64,000 bases of DNA from Desulfovibrio psychrotolerans (GCF_013340305.1 NZ_BLVP01000010.1:62001-126000), one strand, 5' to 3'. Numbered from the stretch's first letter, positions 35,225 through 44,519 are shown. Numbers and translations: made by a program. Notes: generated from the sequence alone by a model not told the origin.

Positions 35225-37783
35225 TTATTCGTTACGCAGGTAAGGTGCAGGTTTTTTGTTAAGGGCCCGCGCCGTGCCTGCAAGGCCGATAAGCAGGGAT
35301 ATGCCCGCCCCCGCCGCGATGGTGGCGACCATGGCAACGGGCTGCACGGTGAAGTTCAGGTGCATGAGGCCGGTGACGGCGGCCCATGCGGCAGCCGTGC
35401 CGGTGAGCGCACTGAAAAGGCCCGTGACCATGCCGGTGAGGGAAAACTCGGTGACCAGAGCCAGAAGGATGTCGCGCCGGGTGGCACCGCACACTTTGTA
35501 GATCACGGCATCATAGATGCGCCTGTGCCGGTCTGCCAGCACGGCCCCGGCAAGTACCAGCAGGCCCGTGAACAGCATGACGGCGGCCATGGCCCGGAAC
35601 ACCGTGCCCATGTGGTGCATGATGTTGCGCACGTCCTGCAATATCTCGCGCATGCTCAGGGCTGTGATGTTGGGGTGGGCGTTGGTGACCGTGCGGTACA
35701 GGGAATCCACCTGCTGGCCGTTGCCGTATACGGTGGCCACCCATGTCACCGGAGCGTTGTCCAGCAGGCCGGGGGCGAAGAGGACCGCGAACTGCAGCTG
35801 GAAGGTCATCCAGTCCACCTTGCGGATGTTGGCGATGGGGGCTGTGACCTCGCGCCCGAGGATGTTGAAGGTGAGCGTATCGCCGACGGTGACGCCGAAG
35901 CCTTTGGCCAGATCGTCCGTAAGGGAGATGAGGGGCGGGCCTGCATAGTCTTCAGGCCACCATGCGCCCGACACCAGTTCCGCATCGTCCGGCATGGCTG
36001 CGGCGTGGCTGAGGCCCCTGTCGCCGCGCACGGCCCACTGCACGTCCGGAGTGATGACCGCCTCTTCCACGGGAACACCGGCAATGCGCATGATGCGTCC
36101 GCGGACCATGGGCCCCTGTTCCACGCGGGTCACGCCGGGGGTGGCGGCAAGCTCGTCCATGGTGGCGAGCTGATCCGGCAGGATGTTGATGAAGAAGAAG
36201 GCGGGGGCATCGCGCGAGAGGTCGCGTTCCAGCGCCTTGGTGAGATTCTGTTCGATCTGCGCGATGGCGACCAGCGCGGTGAGGCCCAGGCCGAGGGCAA
36301 AGACCAGATGCGTGGTGGGCGCGCCCGGACGGTGGATGGAGGAGATACCGAGGCGCAGGCTGGGATGCCCGGTCTGCGGCGCGCGGCGCGAAGCCGCCCG
36401 CATGGCCCATGCCACGAAGCGGAAGACCGCAAGGCAGCCGATGACCACAGCACCGAAGCCCAGCACCATGCGTTTGTCCGGAGTGAGCAGGTAGACCAGC
36501 CCCGCCAGCACGGCAAAGGCCGTTCCCACCAGCAGTCTGCCGCTGCCGGACAGCCGGGTGCGCTGCGTGGCCACATAGCCCCGGAACAGCACGGCTGGGG
36601 GCACGGCGCCCGCCAGCAGCAGGGGGCGCAGGGAAAATGCCACAATGATGGCAAGCCCCAGCAGGGCGGCCCGGAGCAGGGGCTGCCAGTGCAGCGAGGC
36701 ATCCATGGCGACGGGCAGCAGGTGGCCCAGCGTTTCGCGGGCAAGGTAGGGCACCAGCGCACCCAGCGCGCAGCCCGCGAAGATGCCCATGCCGCCTATG
36801 AGCAGTATCTGGAGCAGATAGGTCCAGAGCACGGTGGCGACCCCGCCGCCCACGCATTTGAGCATGGCGATATTCTGGATGCGGGTGGCGAGGTAGCCGC
36901 GCACGGCTTCTGCAATACCCAGACCGCCCACCAGCAGTGCGCCGAGGCCGATGAGCATGAGGTCGGTATCCATGCGGTCCAGAATATTGCGGATGCGCGG
37001 TGCGGCACGGGAAAAGGGTTCTATGCGCCAGCCCGTGTCGGGGAAGGTCCGGCGGGCCTCTTCCGCAAAGGCTGTGACCTGCGCTTCCGGCGCGGCGGTG
37101 CCACCCTGTGTGTGCAGACGCACGCGCAGGTGGCTGTTCAGCAGGCTGCCCGGAAGCAGCAGCCCTGTCTGCCTGAGTCCTTCCATGGACATGAGCACGC
37201 GGGGGCCGAAGGTGATGCCCTGAAACGCCCTGTCCGGTTCTTTTTCAAGTATGGCGGTTATGCGGAACGCGCGGTCGCCCACGGTAATGGTTTCGCCTAC
37301 GCGGATACCGAGCCTTTCCAGCAGCAGCGCATCCACGGCAACGCCGTGCAGGGGCGCAGAGTCGCCTGCCGTCTGCATGCCGAGGGCATCCGCAAGGGGA
37401 ATGGAGGGAGCAAGGGTTGCCGAGCCGTACAGGGGGTAAGCGTTATCCACGCCCTTGACCGCCACAAGGGCGGAATCGCCCTGTGCCGTGCGGGCCATGC
37501 CGCGCAGGGAAATGGAGTGGCTCACGGTGCCGCGCGCGTTCAGCCATGCCAGTTCATCCGGTTCGGGGAACGGGTCGGCAAGCTGCACGGAGGCGTCGCC
37601 GCCCAGCAGGATGCGGGCGTCGCGGCTGATGGCGGAACGGGCCGATTCTGAAACCGATCCCACGGCGGCAATGGCGAACACGCCGAGGACAAGGCAGCTG
37701 AGAAAGACGGTGAACCGCCGCTTGCCGGACCGCAGTTCGCGCAGTGCCAGCCTGAGGGCGAGCAGGGCATCGCGCAGGGTCAT
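35225..37783 (-). CDS. ybbP: FtsX-like ABC transporter permease, YbbP type
   Basis: The 852-residue inner-membrane protein has the YbbP layout: an N-terminal helix (about 25-45), a large periplasmic MacB-like domain, three helices around 265-400, further central helices, a second periplasmic domain at about 520-710, and three C-terminal helices. The family features ARSAISRDARILLGGDASV and LKCVGGGVATVLW are present. It should work with the ATPase gene just upstream, overlapping by four bases. The tesA-ybbA-ybbP neighbourhood is the same as in E. coli. Substrate unknown; this class often acts in lipoprotein or envelope mechanics rather than bulk transport. Confidence 0.92.
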   Translation of the reverse strand: MTLRDALLALRLALRELRSGKRRFTVFLSCLVLGVFAIAAVGSVSESARSAISRDARILLGGDASVQLADPFPEPDELAWLNARGTVSHSISLRGMARTAQGDSALVAVKGVDNAYPLYGSATLAPSIPLADALGMQTAGDSAPLHGVAVDALLLERLGIRVGETITVGDRAFRITAILEKEPDRAFQGITFGPRVLMSMEGLRQTGLLLPGSLLNSHLRVRLHTQGGTAAPEAQVTAFAEEARRTFPDTGWRIEPFSRAAPRIRNILDRMDTDLMLIGLGALLVGGLGIAEAVRGYLATRIQNIAMLKCVGGGVATVLWTYLLQILLIGGMGIFAGCALGALVPYLARETLGHLLPVAMDASLHWQPLLRAALLGLAIIVAFSLRPLLLAGAVPPAVLFRGYVATQRTRLSGSGRLLVGTAFAVLAGLVYLLTPDKRMVLGFGAVVIGCLAVFRFVAWAMRAASRRAPQTGHPSLRLGISSIHRPGAPTTHLVFALGLGLTALVAIAQIEQNLTKALERDLSRDAPAFFFINILPDQLATMDELAATPGVTRVEQGPMVRGRIMRIAGVPVEEAVITPDVQWAVRGDRGLSHAAAMPDDAELVSGAWWPEDYAGPPLISLTDDLAKGFGVTVGDTLTFNILGREVTAPIANIRKVDWMTFQLQFAVLFAPGLLDNAPVTWVATVYGNGQQVDSLYRTVTNAHPNITALSMREILQDVRNIMHHMGTVFRAMAAVMLFTGLLVLAGAVLADRHRRIYDAVIYKVCGATRRDILLALVTEFSLTGMVTGLFSALTGTAAAWAAVTGLMHLNFTVQPVAMVATIAAGAGISLLIGLAGTARALNKKPAPYLRNE

Positions 37784-38583
37784 GGGCGTGTTCCTTTGGG
37801 TTGTCCGGTGGTTTGGGCGGCCTGTTGTTCGTCATGTCCGGAATGCCCGGCCTGTTCGTTTTTGTTGGCCTGTTCTGCCTGTTCTGCCTGTCCGGTAAGG
37901 CCGGGTTGCGCTGCCCCCGCAATACGCCCGTCCGCCATGCGCACCTGCCTGTGGCAGCGGGCGGCAAGTCCCCTGTCGTGGGTGATGAGCACCAGCGTGG
38001 TGCCGTGCTGCCGCTGCATGGCAAACAGATGATCGATGATGCGTTCGCCTGTTTCCGTATCGAGGTTGCCCGTGGGTTCGTCCGCGAGAATGACCTTGGG
38101 GTCTGCCGCAAAGGCGCGGGCAAGGGCGGTGCGCTGCTGTTCGCCGCCGGAAAGCTGTGCGGGGTAATGGTGCGCCCTGTCTGCAAGTCCCACGGCGGCA
38201 AGCGCCTCTGCCGCGCGGGCGCGGGCGTGGGGGATGTGGGCAAATTCCAGCGGCAGGGCCGTGTTTTCCAGCGCGGTCATGGTGGGCACAAGGTGGAACG
38301 ACTGGAACACGATGCCCATGTGTGTGCGTCGGAAGCGGGCGAGGGCGTCTTCGTTCATGCCGCCCAGATCGTTGCCCGCAACGCGCACGGCACCTGATGT
38401 GGGGCGTTCCAGCCCTGCCATGATCATGAGGGTGGTGGTCTTGCCGGAGCCGGAAGGGCCGACAATGGCAAGGGTTTCTCCGGCATCAACACGCAGGTCC
38501 ACGCCGCGCAGGATGTTGACCTCGCCCGAGCCGCCCACTAGACTGAGGTGTATATCTGAAAGTTCAATCATGGGGTTGCGCAT
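37780..38583 (-). CDS. ybbA: ABC transporter ATP-binding protein, YbbA/LolD type
   Basis: The ATPase has Walker [12 protein letters not shown]-loop [16 protein letters not shown], signature [14 protein letters not shown] and Walker [13 protein letters not shown], all of the LolD/MacB-class subfamily. The normal domain ends near residue 220. A further tail of about 45 residues rich in Gln, Glu, Gly and Ala ([13 protein letters not shown]) looks like repeat expansion. ATG 38583 has GGAGAAG at good spacing. Its start codon overlaps the tesA start codon on the other strand within one CATG. Confidence 0.92.
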   Translation of the reverse strand: MRNPMIELSDIHLSLVGGSGEVNILRGVDLRVDAGETLAIVGPSGSGKTTTLMIMAGLERPTSGAVRVAGNDLGGMNEDALARFRRTHMGIVFQSFHLVPTMTALENTALPLEFAHIPHARARAAEALAAVGLADRAHHYPAQLSGGEQQRTALARAFAADPKVILADEPTGNLDTETGERIIDHLFAMQRQHGTTLVLITHDRGLAARCHRQVRMADGRIAGAAQPGLTGQAEQAEQANKNEQAGHSGHDEQQAAQTTGQPKGTRP

Positions 38584-39274
38584 GCGTTTTCTTCTCCCGG
38601 CTGTTTCGAGTGTGCTGCTGGTGGCGTTTCTGCTCTGTGCGGACGCGCGTCCTGTGTATAGTAATCAATATCCCGCGTCTGGCAATGGCGTGGAGGATTC
38701 CGGCACTGCCGCCTCAGCCCCTGTGCATATCATGGCCTTCGGGGACAGCCTGACGGCGGGCTACGGGCTGGCGAACGCCCATAGTTTTCCCGCCGTGCTG
38801 GAAGGGGAGTTGCTCGGCATGGGCTACAACGTGCGCGTGACCAACGCGGGCGTTTCCGGCGATACCTCGGCCGGGGGGGCGGCGCGCATAGCATGGGCGC
38901 TGGAGTCTGCACCGGAGCTTCTTATTCTGGAGCTGGGTGCCAATGACGCCTTGCAGGGCATTTCGCCCGATGTGACGCGGACCAATCTTGCCGCCATCCT
39001 GGAATCCTGCCGCGCGCACGGCGTTACCGTGCTGCTGGCGGGCATGCATGCGCCGCGCAACATGGGAGAGGACTACGCAGCGCGGTTTGACGCGCTGTAT
39101 CCCGACCTTGCGCGGGAATACGGCGTGGCGCTGTATCCGTTCTTTCTGGAAGGGGTTGCGCTGGACCGCACGCTGAATCTGGATGACGGCATGCACCCCA
39201 ACGCTGCCGGGGTGCGGGTTATTGTCTCCCGCATGGCACCCGTGGTGGCGGGGATGCTCGACGCGCTGCGGTAG
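38582..39274 (+). CDS. tesA: Periplasmic acyl-CoA thioesterase I / lysophospholipase L1
   Basis: TesA is a periplasmic SGNH hydrolase acting on acyl-thioesters and lysophospholipids. The 230-residue precursor has a signal peptide (about 1-22) and the four blocks: GDSLTAGYG with the nucleophile S56, SGDTSAGG, GANDALQG, and DGMHPN with D202 and H205. Start at 38582 is most likely; an in-frame ATG at 38570 is also possible and both have weak ribosome sites. The gene is divergent from ybbA-ybbP as in E. coli. Confidence 0.93.
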   Translation: MRFLLPAVSSVLLVAFLLCADARPVYSNQYPASGNGVEDSGTAASAPVHIMAFGDSLTAGYGLANAHSFPAVLEGELLGMGYNVRVTNAGVSGDTSAGGAARIAWALESAPELLILELGANDALQGISPDVTRTNLAAILESCRAHGVTVLLAGMHAPRNMGEDYAARFDALYPDLAREYGVALYPFFLEGVALDRTLNLDDGMHPNAAGVRVIVSRMAPVVAGMLDALR

Positions 39275-39303
39275 CGCGTTGCGGATACCGGATAACCGGA
39301 GCG

Positions 39304-39440
39304 TTGCCAGCCGTTGCCAATTATTGCCGGAGCCTTGCCAAGGCTTTGCCCGGTCATTGCCCAATCATTGCAATCGCTGGGAAGATTGCCGGTCGATTGC
39401 CGGATTCTTGCCGGATGCTTGCCGGATGTTTGCCGCCATG
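39304..39440. repeat. 11-bp tandem repeat with phased TTGC
   Basis: TTGC begins at 39304, 39314, 39324, 39335, 39346, 39357, 39368, 39386, 39397, 39408, 39419 and 39430, that is, steps of 10 or 11 bases with one 18-base gap. The best units read TTGCCGGATGC. The array starts 30 bases after the tesA stop. Confidence 0.8.
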
Positions 39441-40145
39441 AGGGACGGCATGTGCCACGCCTGTGGCAGGTGCCACGGGAATGCCGGTTTTTCGCCTTGA
39501 TTTTGCCTCCGCATTGAGGTATTTCGGTGTAGTCGGTGGAGAAGGCCGCTTATTCTGCGGCTGTTCCGCCCCCCATATCCGGCGGAGAAGGCGTTCCGTC
39601 CCGTCTGCACATGGATGCAGACGGGACGTGACCGGGCAGGAGCCCGGCAGCGCCGCCAAGTGACCGGTTCATCTTACGGAACTGCCGGTCCGGTTTGATT
39701 AGATTGCGCTTGCATACGACATGTCTTCCGCCCCGAACCCCGCAGACTCTTCATGGCTTGCCGGGGCGGTTCTGCCCGCCGGAACAGAGAAAACACCATT
39801 GCCGGTCATAAGGGACCGTTTACGAAGCAAACGGCTGCGTTGCAGCGAAATGTTCAGATGCCCGTGCATGTTTTTGCGCACGCCCCTGAAGAGCATTGTC
39901 TGAACGTTTTCGCGCCGTGCCTCTCTTTCTTTTTGAACGGTCTGAAGAAGTGATTGTTTCAGCCTGACAAGGGCTGTTTGTTCGACATCCATCAGGGCTT
40001 GCCGGTCTTGCTTCGTTGCTGAAGACCGGAAAGGAGAGAATGTGCGCGGTGCCCCGGCACCGTGTCAACCGTCCCGTGTCCGGCGCGTCCGGTGAATCCG
40101 GTGCAGCCGGTGTCCCTGCGGGGCGGCAAGAAGGAGGAAAACGCC
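39441..40145. other. Long intergenic region with one hairpin
   Basis: I see no convincing gene here. Short frames exist on both strands but lack ribosome sites and similarity. A perfect 12-base inverted repeat (arms 39598-39609 and 39616-39627) has no T run on either strand. The KamA-family gene downstream has a strong AAGGAGG site, so its promoter should be somewhere in this stretch. Confidence 0.5.
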
Positions 40146-41492
40146 ATGTCCATATCCCGTTATACTCATTCATTGAAGTCCCTGCCGCTTTCTTTTGCCG
40201 AAAGGGAAGCTGCGGCACGCGTGACCGCGCGTTATCCCTTCCGCGCCAACGAGTATTATCTTTCGCTCATCGACTGGGACGACCCGGATGATCCTGTCCG
40301 CCGCATCATAGTGCCCCATGAGGACGAGTCGCACGACTGGGGGAATCTGGATCCTTCCGGCGAGAGTGACCATACGGTCATGCCGGGGTTGCAGCACAAG
40401 TACCCCGACACCGCCATTCTGCTTGCCAACGATGTGTGCGGCGGGCTGTGCCGCTTCTGCTTCCGCAAGCGCATCTTCATGGACGGTTCCGACCATGCGC
40501 GCGTGGATGTGCCTGCCGCGCTGCGGTATATTGCGGACAGCCATGAGATAACCAACGTGCTTGTTTCCGGCGGTGACCCGCTGCTGCTTTCCACCGCTGC
40601 GCTGGAAGAGATTATCCGGGGGCTGGCGGGCATAGGGCATGTGGAGTTCATCCGAATAGGGTCGCGCATGCCGGTGTTTGACCCGCAACGCATAATTCAC
40701 GACCCCGGACTGTCGGACATGCTGGCGCGGTACAGCACGCCGCGCCGGAAGATATACATCCAGACCCACTTTAATCACCCCAACGAGATTACCGACCTTT
40801 CGCGCAAGGCCGTGCACCTGTTGCAGCGGGCGGGTGTGATTCTGACCAACCAGACGCCGTTGCTGCGCGGGGTGAACGACGACCCCGCCACGCTGGCTGC
40901 GCTGTTCAGCGGGCTGGCCCGGATAGGGGTGCAGCCGTACTATCTTTTTGTCTGCCGCCCCACCATGGGGAACAGGCATTTCACCGTGCCCGTGGAAGAG
41001 GGATACGAAATTTTGCAGGAAGCCCTGCGCCATTGCTCCGGACCTGCCAAGCGGGCACGGTTCTGCATGTCGCACGCCACGGGCAAGATAGAGGTGCTGG
41101 GCGTGGAAGAGGACCGGGTGCTGTTCAGGCGGCACCGCGCGCCCGACCCCATGGATGCGGGAAGGATATTCGGCTGCCCGCGCAATCCCGATGCCGTGTG
41201 GCTGGACGACTATGCCCTGCCGGATGAGGAGCTGGGAGACAGCATGGCGGGGCTTGCCGTTGCCGAGGATCTTTCTGTGCCGCGCGGCAGGCGTGACGGA
41301 GTGGATGCTGGAAGCGCGCCCCGGTATGCCGCGCCGGCGGGCGGGGCGCAACGCGGAAAGGACGGGTGCACTGTGTGCTCCGCCGAGGATTTTTCTGCAG
41401 GCGGTTCTTCCCGTTCGTGCGGTACGTGCAGCACGTGCGGTTCGGATATCCGGTCGCGGTTGACACCCATGCTGCGCACGTCTAGACAATAA
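40146..41492 (+). CDS. KamA-family radical SAM protein with Cys-rich tail
   Basis: The enzyme belongs to the lysine/glutamate 2,3-aminomutase family of radical SAM enzymes. The cluster motif is C98-x3-C102-x2-C105 (CGGLCRFCF), followed by SGGDPLLLS. ATGKIEVLG (about residues 312-320) probably carries the PLP lysine. The core ends near residue 380; an extra 65 residues end in five cysteines (408, 411, 425, 428, 431; CxxC then CxxCxxC), which could bind another iron-sulfur cluster or zinc. ATG 40146 follows AAGGAGG. Substrate unknown; beta-lysine or beta-glutamate as compatible solute is one option. Confidence 0.87.
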   Translation: MSISRYTHSLKSLPLSFAEREAAARVTARYPFRANEYYLSLIDWDDPDDPVRRIIVPHEDESHDWGNLDPSGESDHTVMPGLQHKYPDTAILLANDVCGGLCRFCFRKRIFMDGSDHARVDVPAALRYIADSHEITNVLVSGGDPLLLSTAALEEIIRGLAGIGHVEFIRIGSRMPVFDPQRIIHDPGLSDMLARYSTPRRKIYIQTHFNHPNEITDLSRKAVHLLQRAGVILTNQTPLLRGVNDDPATLAALFSGLARIGVQPYYLFVCRPTMGNRHFTVPVEEGYEILQEALRHCSGPAKRARFCMSHATGKIEVLGVEEDRVLFRRHRAPDPMDAGRIFGCPRNPDAVWLDDYALPDEELGDSMAGLAVAEDLSVPRGRRDGVDAGSAPRYAAPAGGAQRGKDGCTVCSAEDFSAGGSSRSCGTCSTCGSDIRSRLTPMLRTSRQ

Positions 41493-41582
41493 CACAGGGA
41501 ACCTAAGAGGGGCGGGAAGGTGCCGTACAGCCCCCTTTACGGAGCGGTTCTCTGACGACTGCCGGAAAACATGGAGGAAGGA

Positions 41583-41741
41583 ATGCAGAAGTACGAATGT
41601 CCCTGCGGTTATGTGTATGACCCTATGGAAGGCGACCCCGACAACAATATTCCCCCGGAAACGGCCTTTGAAGATCTGCCCGAAGGCTGGGTGTGCCCGC
41701 TGTGCGGGGCGGAGAAGGAATTTTTTACCAAGAAGGGATAG
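41583..41741 (+). CDS. Rubredoxin with a C-x-C first knuckle
   Basis: This 52-residue protein is too short for most gene callers. It has the full rubredoxin pattern: CGYVYDP, GDPDN, FEDLP[10 protein letters not shown]. The iron ligands are C6, C8, C38 and C41. The first pair is C-x-C (ECPCGY), one residue shorter than the usual C-x2-C. The residues that pack the site (Tyr4, Tyr10, Trp36) are in place. GGAGGAAGG precedes ATG 41583. It should carry single electrons in the cytoplasm, for example to rubredoxin-dependent oxygen or peroxide reductases; no partner gene is adjacent. Confidence 0.93.
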   Translation: MQKYECPCGYVYDPMEGDPDNNIPPETAFEDLPEGWVCPLCGAEKEFFTKKG

Positions 41742-41747
41742 CTCCCG

Positions 41748-41776
41748 GAAGCCCCCGCCCGCGGGGGCTTTTTTAT
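41748..41776 (+). terminator. Terminator after the rubredoxin gene
   Basis: AAGCCCCCG and CGGGGGCTT arms around a tiny loop, followed by six T, seven bases after the stop. Confidence 0.85.
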
Positions 41777-41928
41777 GCATTCCGGCAGGGGGTGTCGGTT
41801 TGCCGGTAGAGGAGGTGAGCGGTTGAGCACTTGCGCAGTCCGTGATAGGGAACGCAAGGCCCGGTGCGGATTACCGGGCACGGAATTGCGGAAAGCCGCC
41901 TGTGTGCGGCTGCAACAGGGGAGGGTGC

Positions 41929-42651
41929 GTGCTCGGAATTATTCGCGGAATACGCATGGCGCTGGCGGCGAAGGTGGCTGTTATTGCCACGGTGCTGTTT
42001 GCTCTGGCGGGCATGGTGGTGCTGGGCGTGATGCTGGCGCTTGCCTTGAGCGCGCCGCTGACACCGGAAGATATTTTGTGGATCATGGCATGCTGTGCGG
42101 CACTGTTTATGCCGCTGTATTATTTTGTGTTCACCCATCTGTGCCGGACGCTCATATCGCAGCCGCTGGAAGCGTTGACGGAAACCGCGCGGGATTTGGG
42201 CAGCGCACCGCTGCCCACGCAGATTCCCGTGGAGGATGAACTGGACGGCCTGACCGTGGCACTGGTTCGTTCCGGCGAGGCGCTGGCGGAGCGCCTGCGC
42301 ATGCTGCGCACCTCTAACGACATGCTGGAGCGGTTGTTTGACAATCTGCCCGGATTTGTGAGTGTGCAGGATCGGTTTTTCCGTGTGGCCCGCTGCAACA
42401 GGGCTTTTACAGAGGTTTTTCATACCCGCCCCGGCGATTCGTGCCGCCGCATGTGCAACCGCCCCGCGCCCGGCGGGGATTGCCCGGTGGCACTGACTTT
42501 TGCAGACGGAGAAGCCCGCCTGCTTGAAGAAACCGGAACCTACCCTGATGGTACGGCCACCCGCTGGCTAATTGCCACCACGCCTGTCCGGGCGGAGGAC
42601 GGCACCATTACCCACTGCATTGAATTGCGGGTGGACATAACGGACCGCTGA
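41929..42651 (+). CDS. Membrane-bound HAMP-PAS sensor without output domain
   Basis: The 240-residue protein starts at GTG 41929, preceded by GGGGAGGG. It has two membrane helices (about 11-35 and 46-67) with almost no periplasmic loop, a HAMP-like segment (about 68-125) and a PAS domain (about 140-240) starting LFDNLPGFVSVQDRFFRV. The PAS holds three clustered cysteines (SCRRMCNRPAPGGDC), a pattern seen in some sensor kinases. No kinase, cyclase or methyl-accepting domain follows; the protein stops right after the PAS. It may modulate a separate partner. No two-component gene is adjacent. Confidence 0.75.
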   Translation: MLGIIRGIRMALAAKVAVIATVLFALAGMVVLGVMLALALSAPLTPEDILWIMACCAALFMPLYYFVFTHLCRTLISQPLEALTETARDLGSAPLPTQIPVEDELDGLTVALVRSGEALAERLRMLRTSNDMLERLFDNLPGFVSVQDRFFRVARCNRAFTEVFHTRPGDSCRRMCNRPAPGGDCPVALTFADGEARLLEETGTYPDGTATRWLIATTPVRAEDGTITHCIELRVDITDR

Positions 42652-43061
42652 GAAGGGCGGCGCCGCCTATCTGCCCTGCGTCTTTTTGCATGGCATTCCC
42701 TTCCTGAACGGCCTTCGGGCTGTATCCCTGATTATACTCCTGTCCGCACAACGGTGTGTTCCGGCAACTGACCTGCCTGCCGGTAGAGGCTTATGGCGTG
42801 CGGTTCACTCCGGCAGGGGTGCATTTCGTCTTTCCAAAATGTCTTTTCACTCCCGATGCGGTTTGCCCCCCGAAAACAGGTGTAGGACTGCAATACCTCC
42901 ACAAGGGGAAAGCGTGATACCGGCCGGTTCCTTTCCACGCGCAGCACGCCCTGCCACGTCGTATCTTGAATTCGGGCTGCAGGGGAACCGCCGGAGGCCG
43001 CCGTCTGCCCGTTTGGGGGGCCGACGGCCCGAAGCACCAACTACAGTCCAAGGAGTGAGGA
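42652..43061. promoter_or_regulatory. Leader region of cstA, no gene seen
   Basis: About 410 bases lie between the PAS sensor and cstA. Several minus-strand frames stay open but look like GC-rich shadows. Short GC-rich inverted repeats exist near 42985-43035. The cstA promoter should be here. I could not match the region to a known riboswitch. Confidence 0.3.
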
Positions 43062-44519
43062 ATGTTTTACTTTTTTCTGGCATGCGCCATGCTTATTGCC
43101 GGGTACTTTGTGTACGGCAAGATAGTGGAAGCTAATTTCGGCGTGGACAACTGCCGCGCCACCCCCGCCTGCCGTATGGAAGACGGGGTGGACTTTGTGA
43201 AGATGGATCCCAAGAAGATCTATCTTATCCAGTTGCTGAACATTGCCGGGCTTGGCCCCATTTTCGGCCCCATTCTGGGCGCGCTGTACGGCCCTGCCGC
43301 GCTGGTGTGGATAGTACTGGGCAGCATTTTTGCCGGTGCCGTGCATGACTATTTTTCCGGCATGCTCTCGGTGCGCTATGACGGCAAGTCCATTCCGGAC
43401 GCTGTGGGCTACAACCTGGGCAAGTTTGCCAAGCAGTTTATGAACGTGTTTTCCATTGTTCTGCTGCTGCTGGTGGGCGTGGTCTTTGTGCTGGGACCGG
43501 CAAAGCTGCTGGCCAACAAGATCGGCTTTGACCTTGATAACGCCACCGCCGTAATGCTGTGGACGGGCATTATCTTCGCCTACTACTTCCTTGCCACCAT
43601 TCTGCCCGTGGACAAGATTATCGGCCGCCTGTACCCCCTGTTTGCGCTGGCACTGCTCATCATGGCAGGCGGGCTTTCTGTTATGCTCATCGTGGACGGC
43701 TACACCTTCTTCCCCAACGGTGTGGGACTTGCCAACGTGCATCCCACCGGGCTGCCCCTGTGGCCCCTGATGTTCATTACCATTGCCTGCGGCGCCATTT
43801 CCGGCTTCCATGCCACGCAGTCGCCGCTGATGGCACGCTGCATCCCCGATGAAAAGTGCGGCCGCCCCGTGTTTTACGGCGCCATGATCGGTGAAGGCAT
43901 TATCGCGCTGGTGTGGGCGACGCTGGGCATGACCTTCTACCAGACCCCCGAAGCGTTGCAGGCTGTGCTGGCACAGGGCGGACCTGCTGCCGTGGTCGAT
44001 CAGGTTGCCACCACCCTTATGGGCCCCATTGGCGGCTTCCTTGCCATTATCGGTGTTATCATCCTGCCTATCTCTTCCGGTGATACGGCGTTCCGTTCCG
44101 CACGTCTCATCATCGCGGACTTCACCAATATCGCTCAGCGCGACGTGGTGAAGCGTCTTATGATCGCCGTGCCCCTGTTTGCCGTGGGCTTCCTGATCAC
44201 CAAGACTGAGTTCGGCGTGATATGGCGTTACTTCGGCTTCTCCAACCAGACCCTTGCCACCATTGTGCTGTGGGCAGCTGCCATGTATCTGGTGCGCCAC
44301 GGCAAGGTGCACTGGATTGCCACTGTTCCCGCCGTGTTCATGACCGCCGTGTGCGCCACCTACCTGTGCGTGGCACCGGAGTTTCCGCTGCATCTGAGCG
44401 AATCTGTGGGCTATGGCATAGGCATAGCCGTGGCTGCGGCGTGCTTTGTGTGGTTTATGTTCAAGGCGCGTAATACCCCGGTTGTGGTTGACGCTCCTGA
44501 TTCACCCGGAACCATCTAG
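43062..44519 (+). CDS. cstA: Carbon starvation protein CstA family transporter
   Basis: The 485-residue protein has about 12-13 membrane helices and the CstA blocks FKMDPKK-like VKMDPKKIYLIQLLNIAG, GPIFGPILGALYGP, GSIFAGAVHDYFSGMLSVR, GFHATQSPLMARC and SSGDTAFRSARLIIAD. CstA-type proteins import peptides or pyruvate. This is the short form (E. coli CstA has 701 residues), common in anaerobic bacteria. AAGGAG precedes the ATG. No sensor kinase of the BtsS/LytS type is next to it. Confidence 0.93.
   Translation: MFYFFLACAMLIAGYFVYGKIVEANFGVDNCRATPACRMEDGVDFVKMDPKKIYLIQLLNIAGLGPIFGPILGALYGPAALVWIVLGSIFAGAVHDYFSGMLSVRYDGKSIPDAVGYNLGKFAKQFMNVFSIVLLLLVGVVFVLGPAKLLANKIGFDLDNATAVMLWTGIIFAYYFLATILPVDKIIGRLYPLFALALLIMAGGLSVMLIVDGYTFFPNGVGLANVHPTGLPLWPLMFITIACGAISGFHATQSPLMARCIPDEKCGRPVFYGAMIGEGIIALVWATLGMTFYQTPEALQAVLAQGGPAAVVDQVATTLMGPIGGFLAIIGVIILPISSGDTAFRSARLIIADFTNIAQRDVVKRLMIAVPLFAVGFLITKTEFGVIWRYFGFSNQTLATIVLWAAAMYLVRHGKVHWIATVPAVFMTAVCATYLCVAPEFPLHLSESVGYGIGIAVAAACFVWFMFKARNTPVVVDAPDSPGTI

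Noticed and set aside
35213-37651. Plus-strand open frame of 812 codons opposite ybbP
   Set aside because: Composition is His/Gly/Gln-rich and no domain is seen; the permease on the minus strand has a conserved neighbour and motifs.
39598-39627. Terminator
   Set aside because: The 12-base stem is perfect but neither strand has a T run after it, so I list it only as a hairpin.
39699-39992. Possible 97-residue minus-strand protein
   Set aside because: No ribosome site, basic composition without recognisable motif, and no neighbour support.
42732-43083. Small minus-strand gene upstream of cstA
   Set aside because: Three overlapping minus frames are open at once, which reflects GC-rich DNA with few stops rather than a gene.
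43041-44393. Minus-strand open frame of 450 codons opposite cstA
   Set aside because: It is Gly/His/Gln-rich, without any motif, and mirrors the conserved membrane protein on the plus strand.
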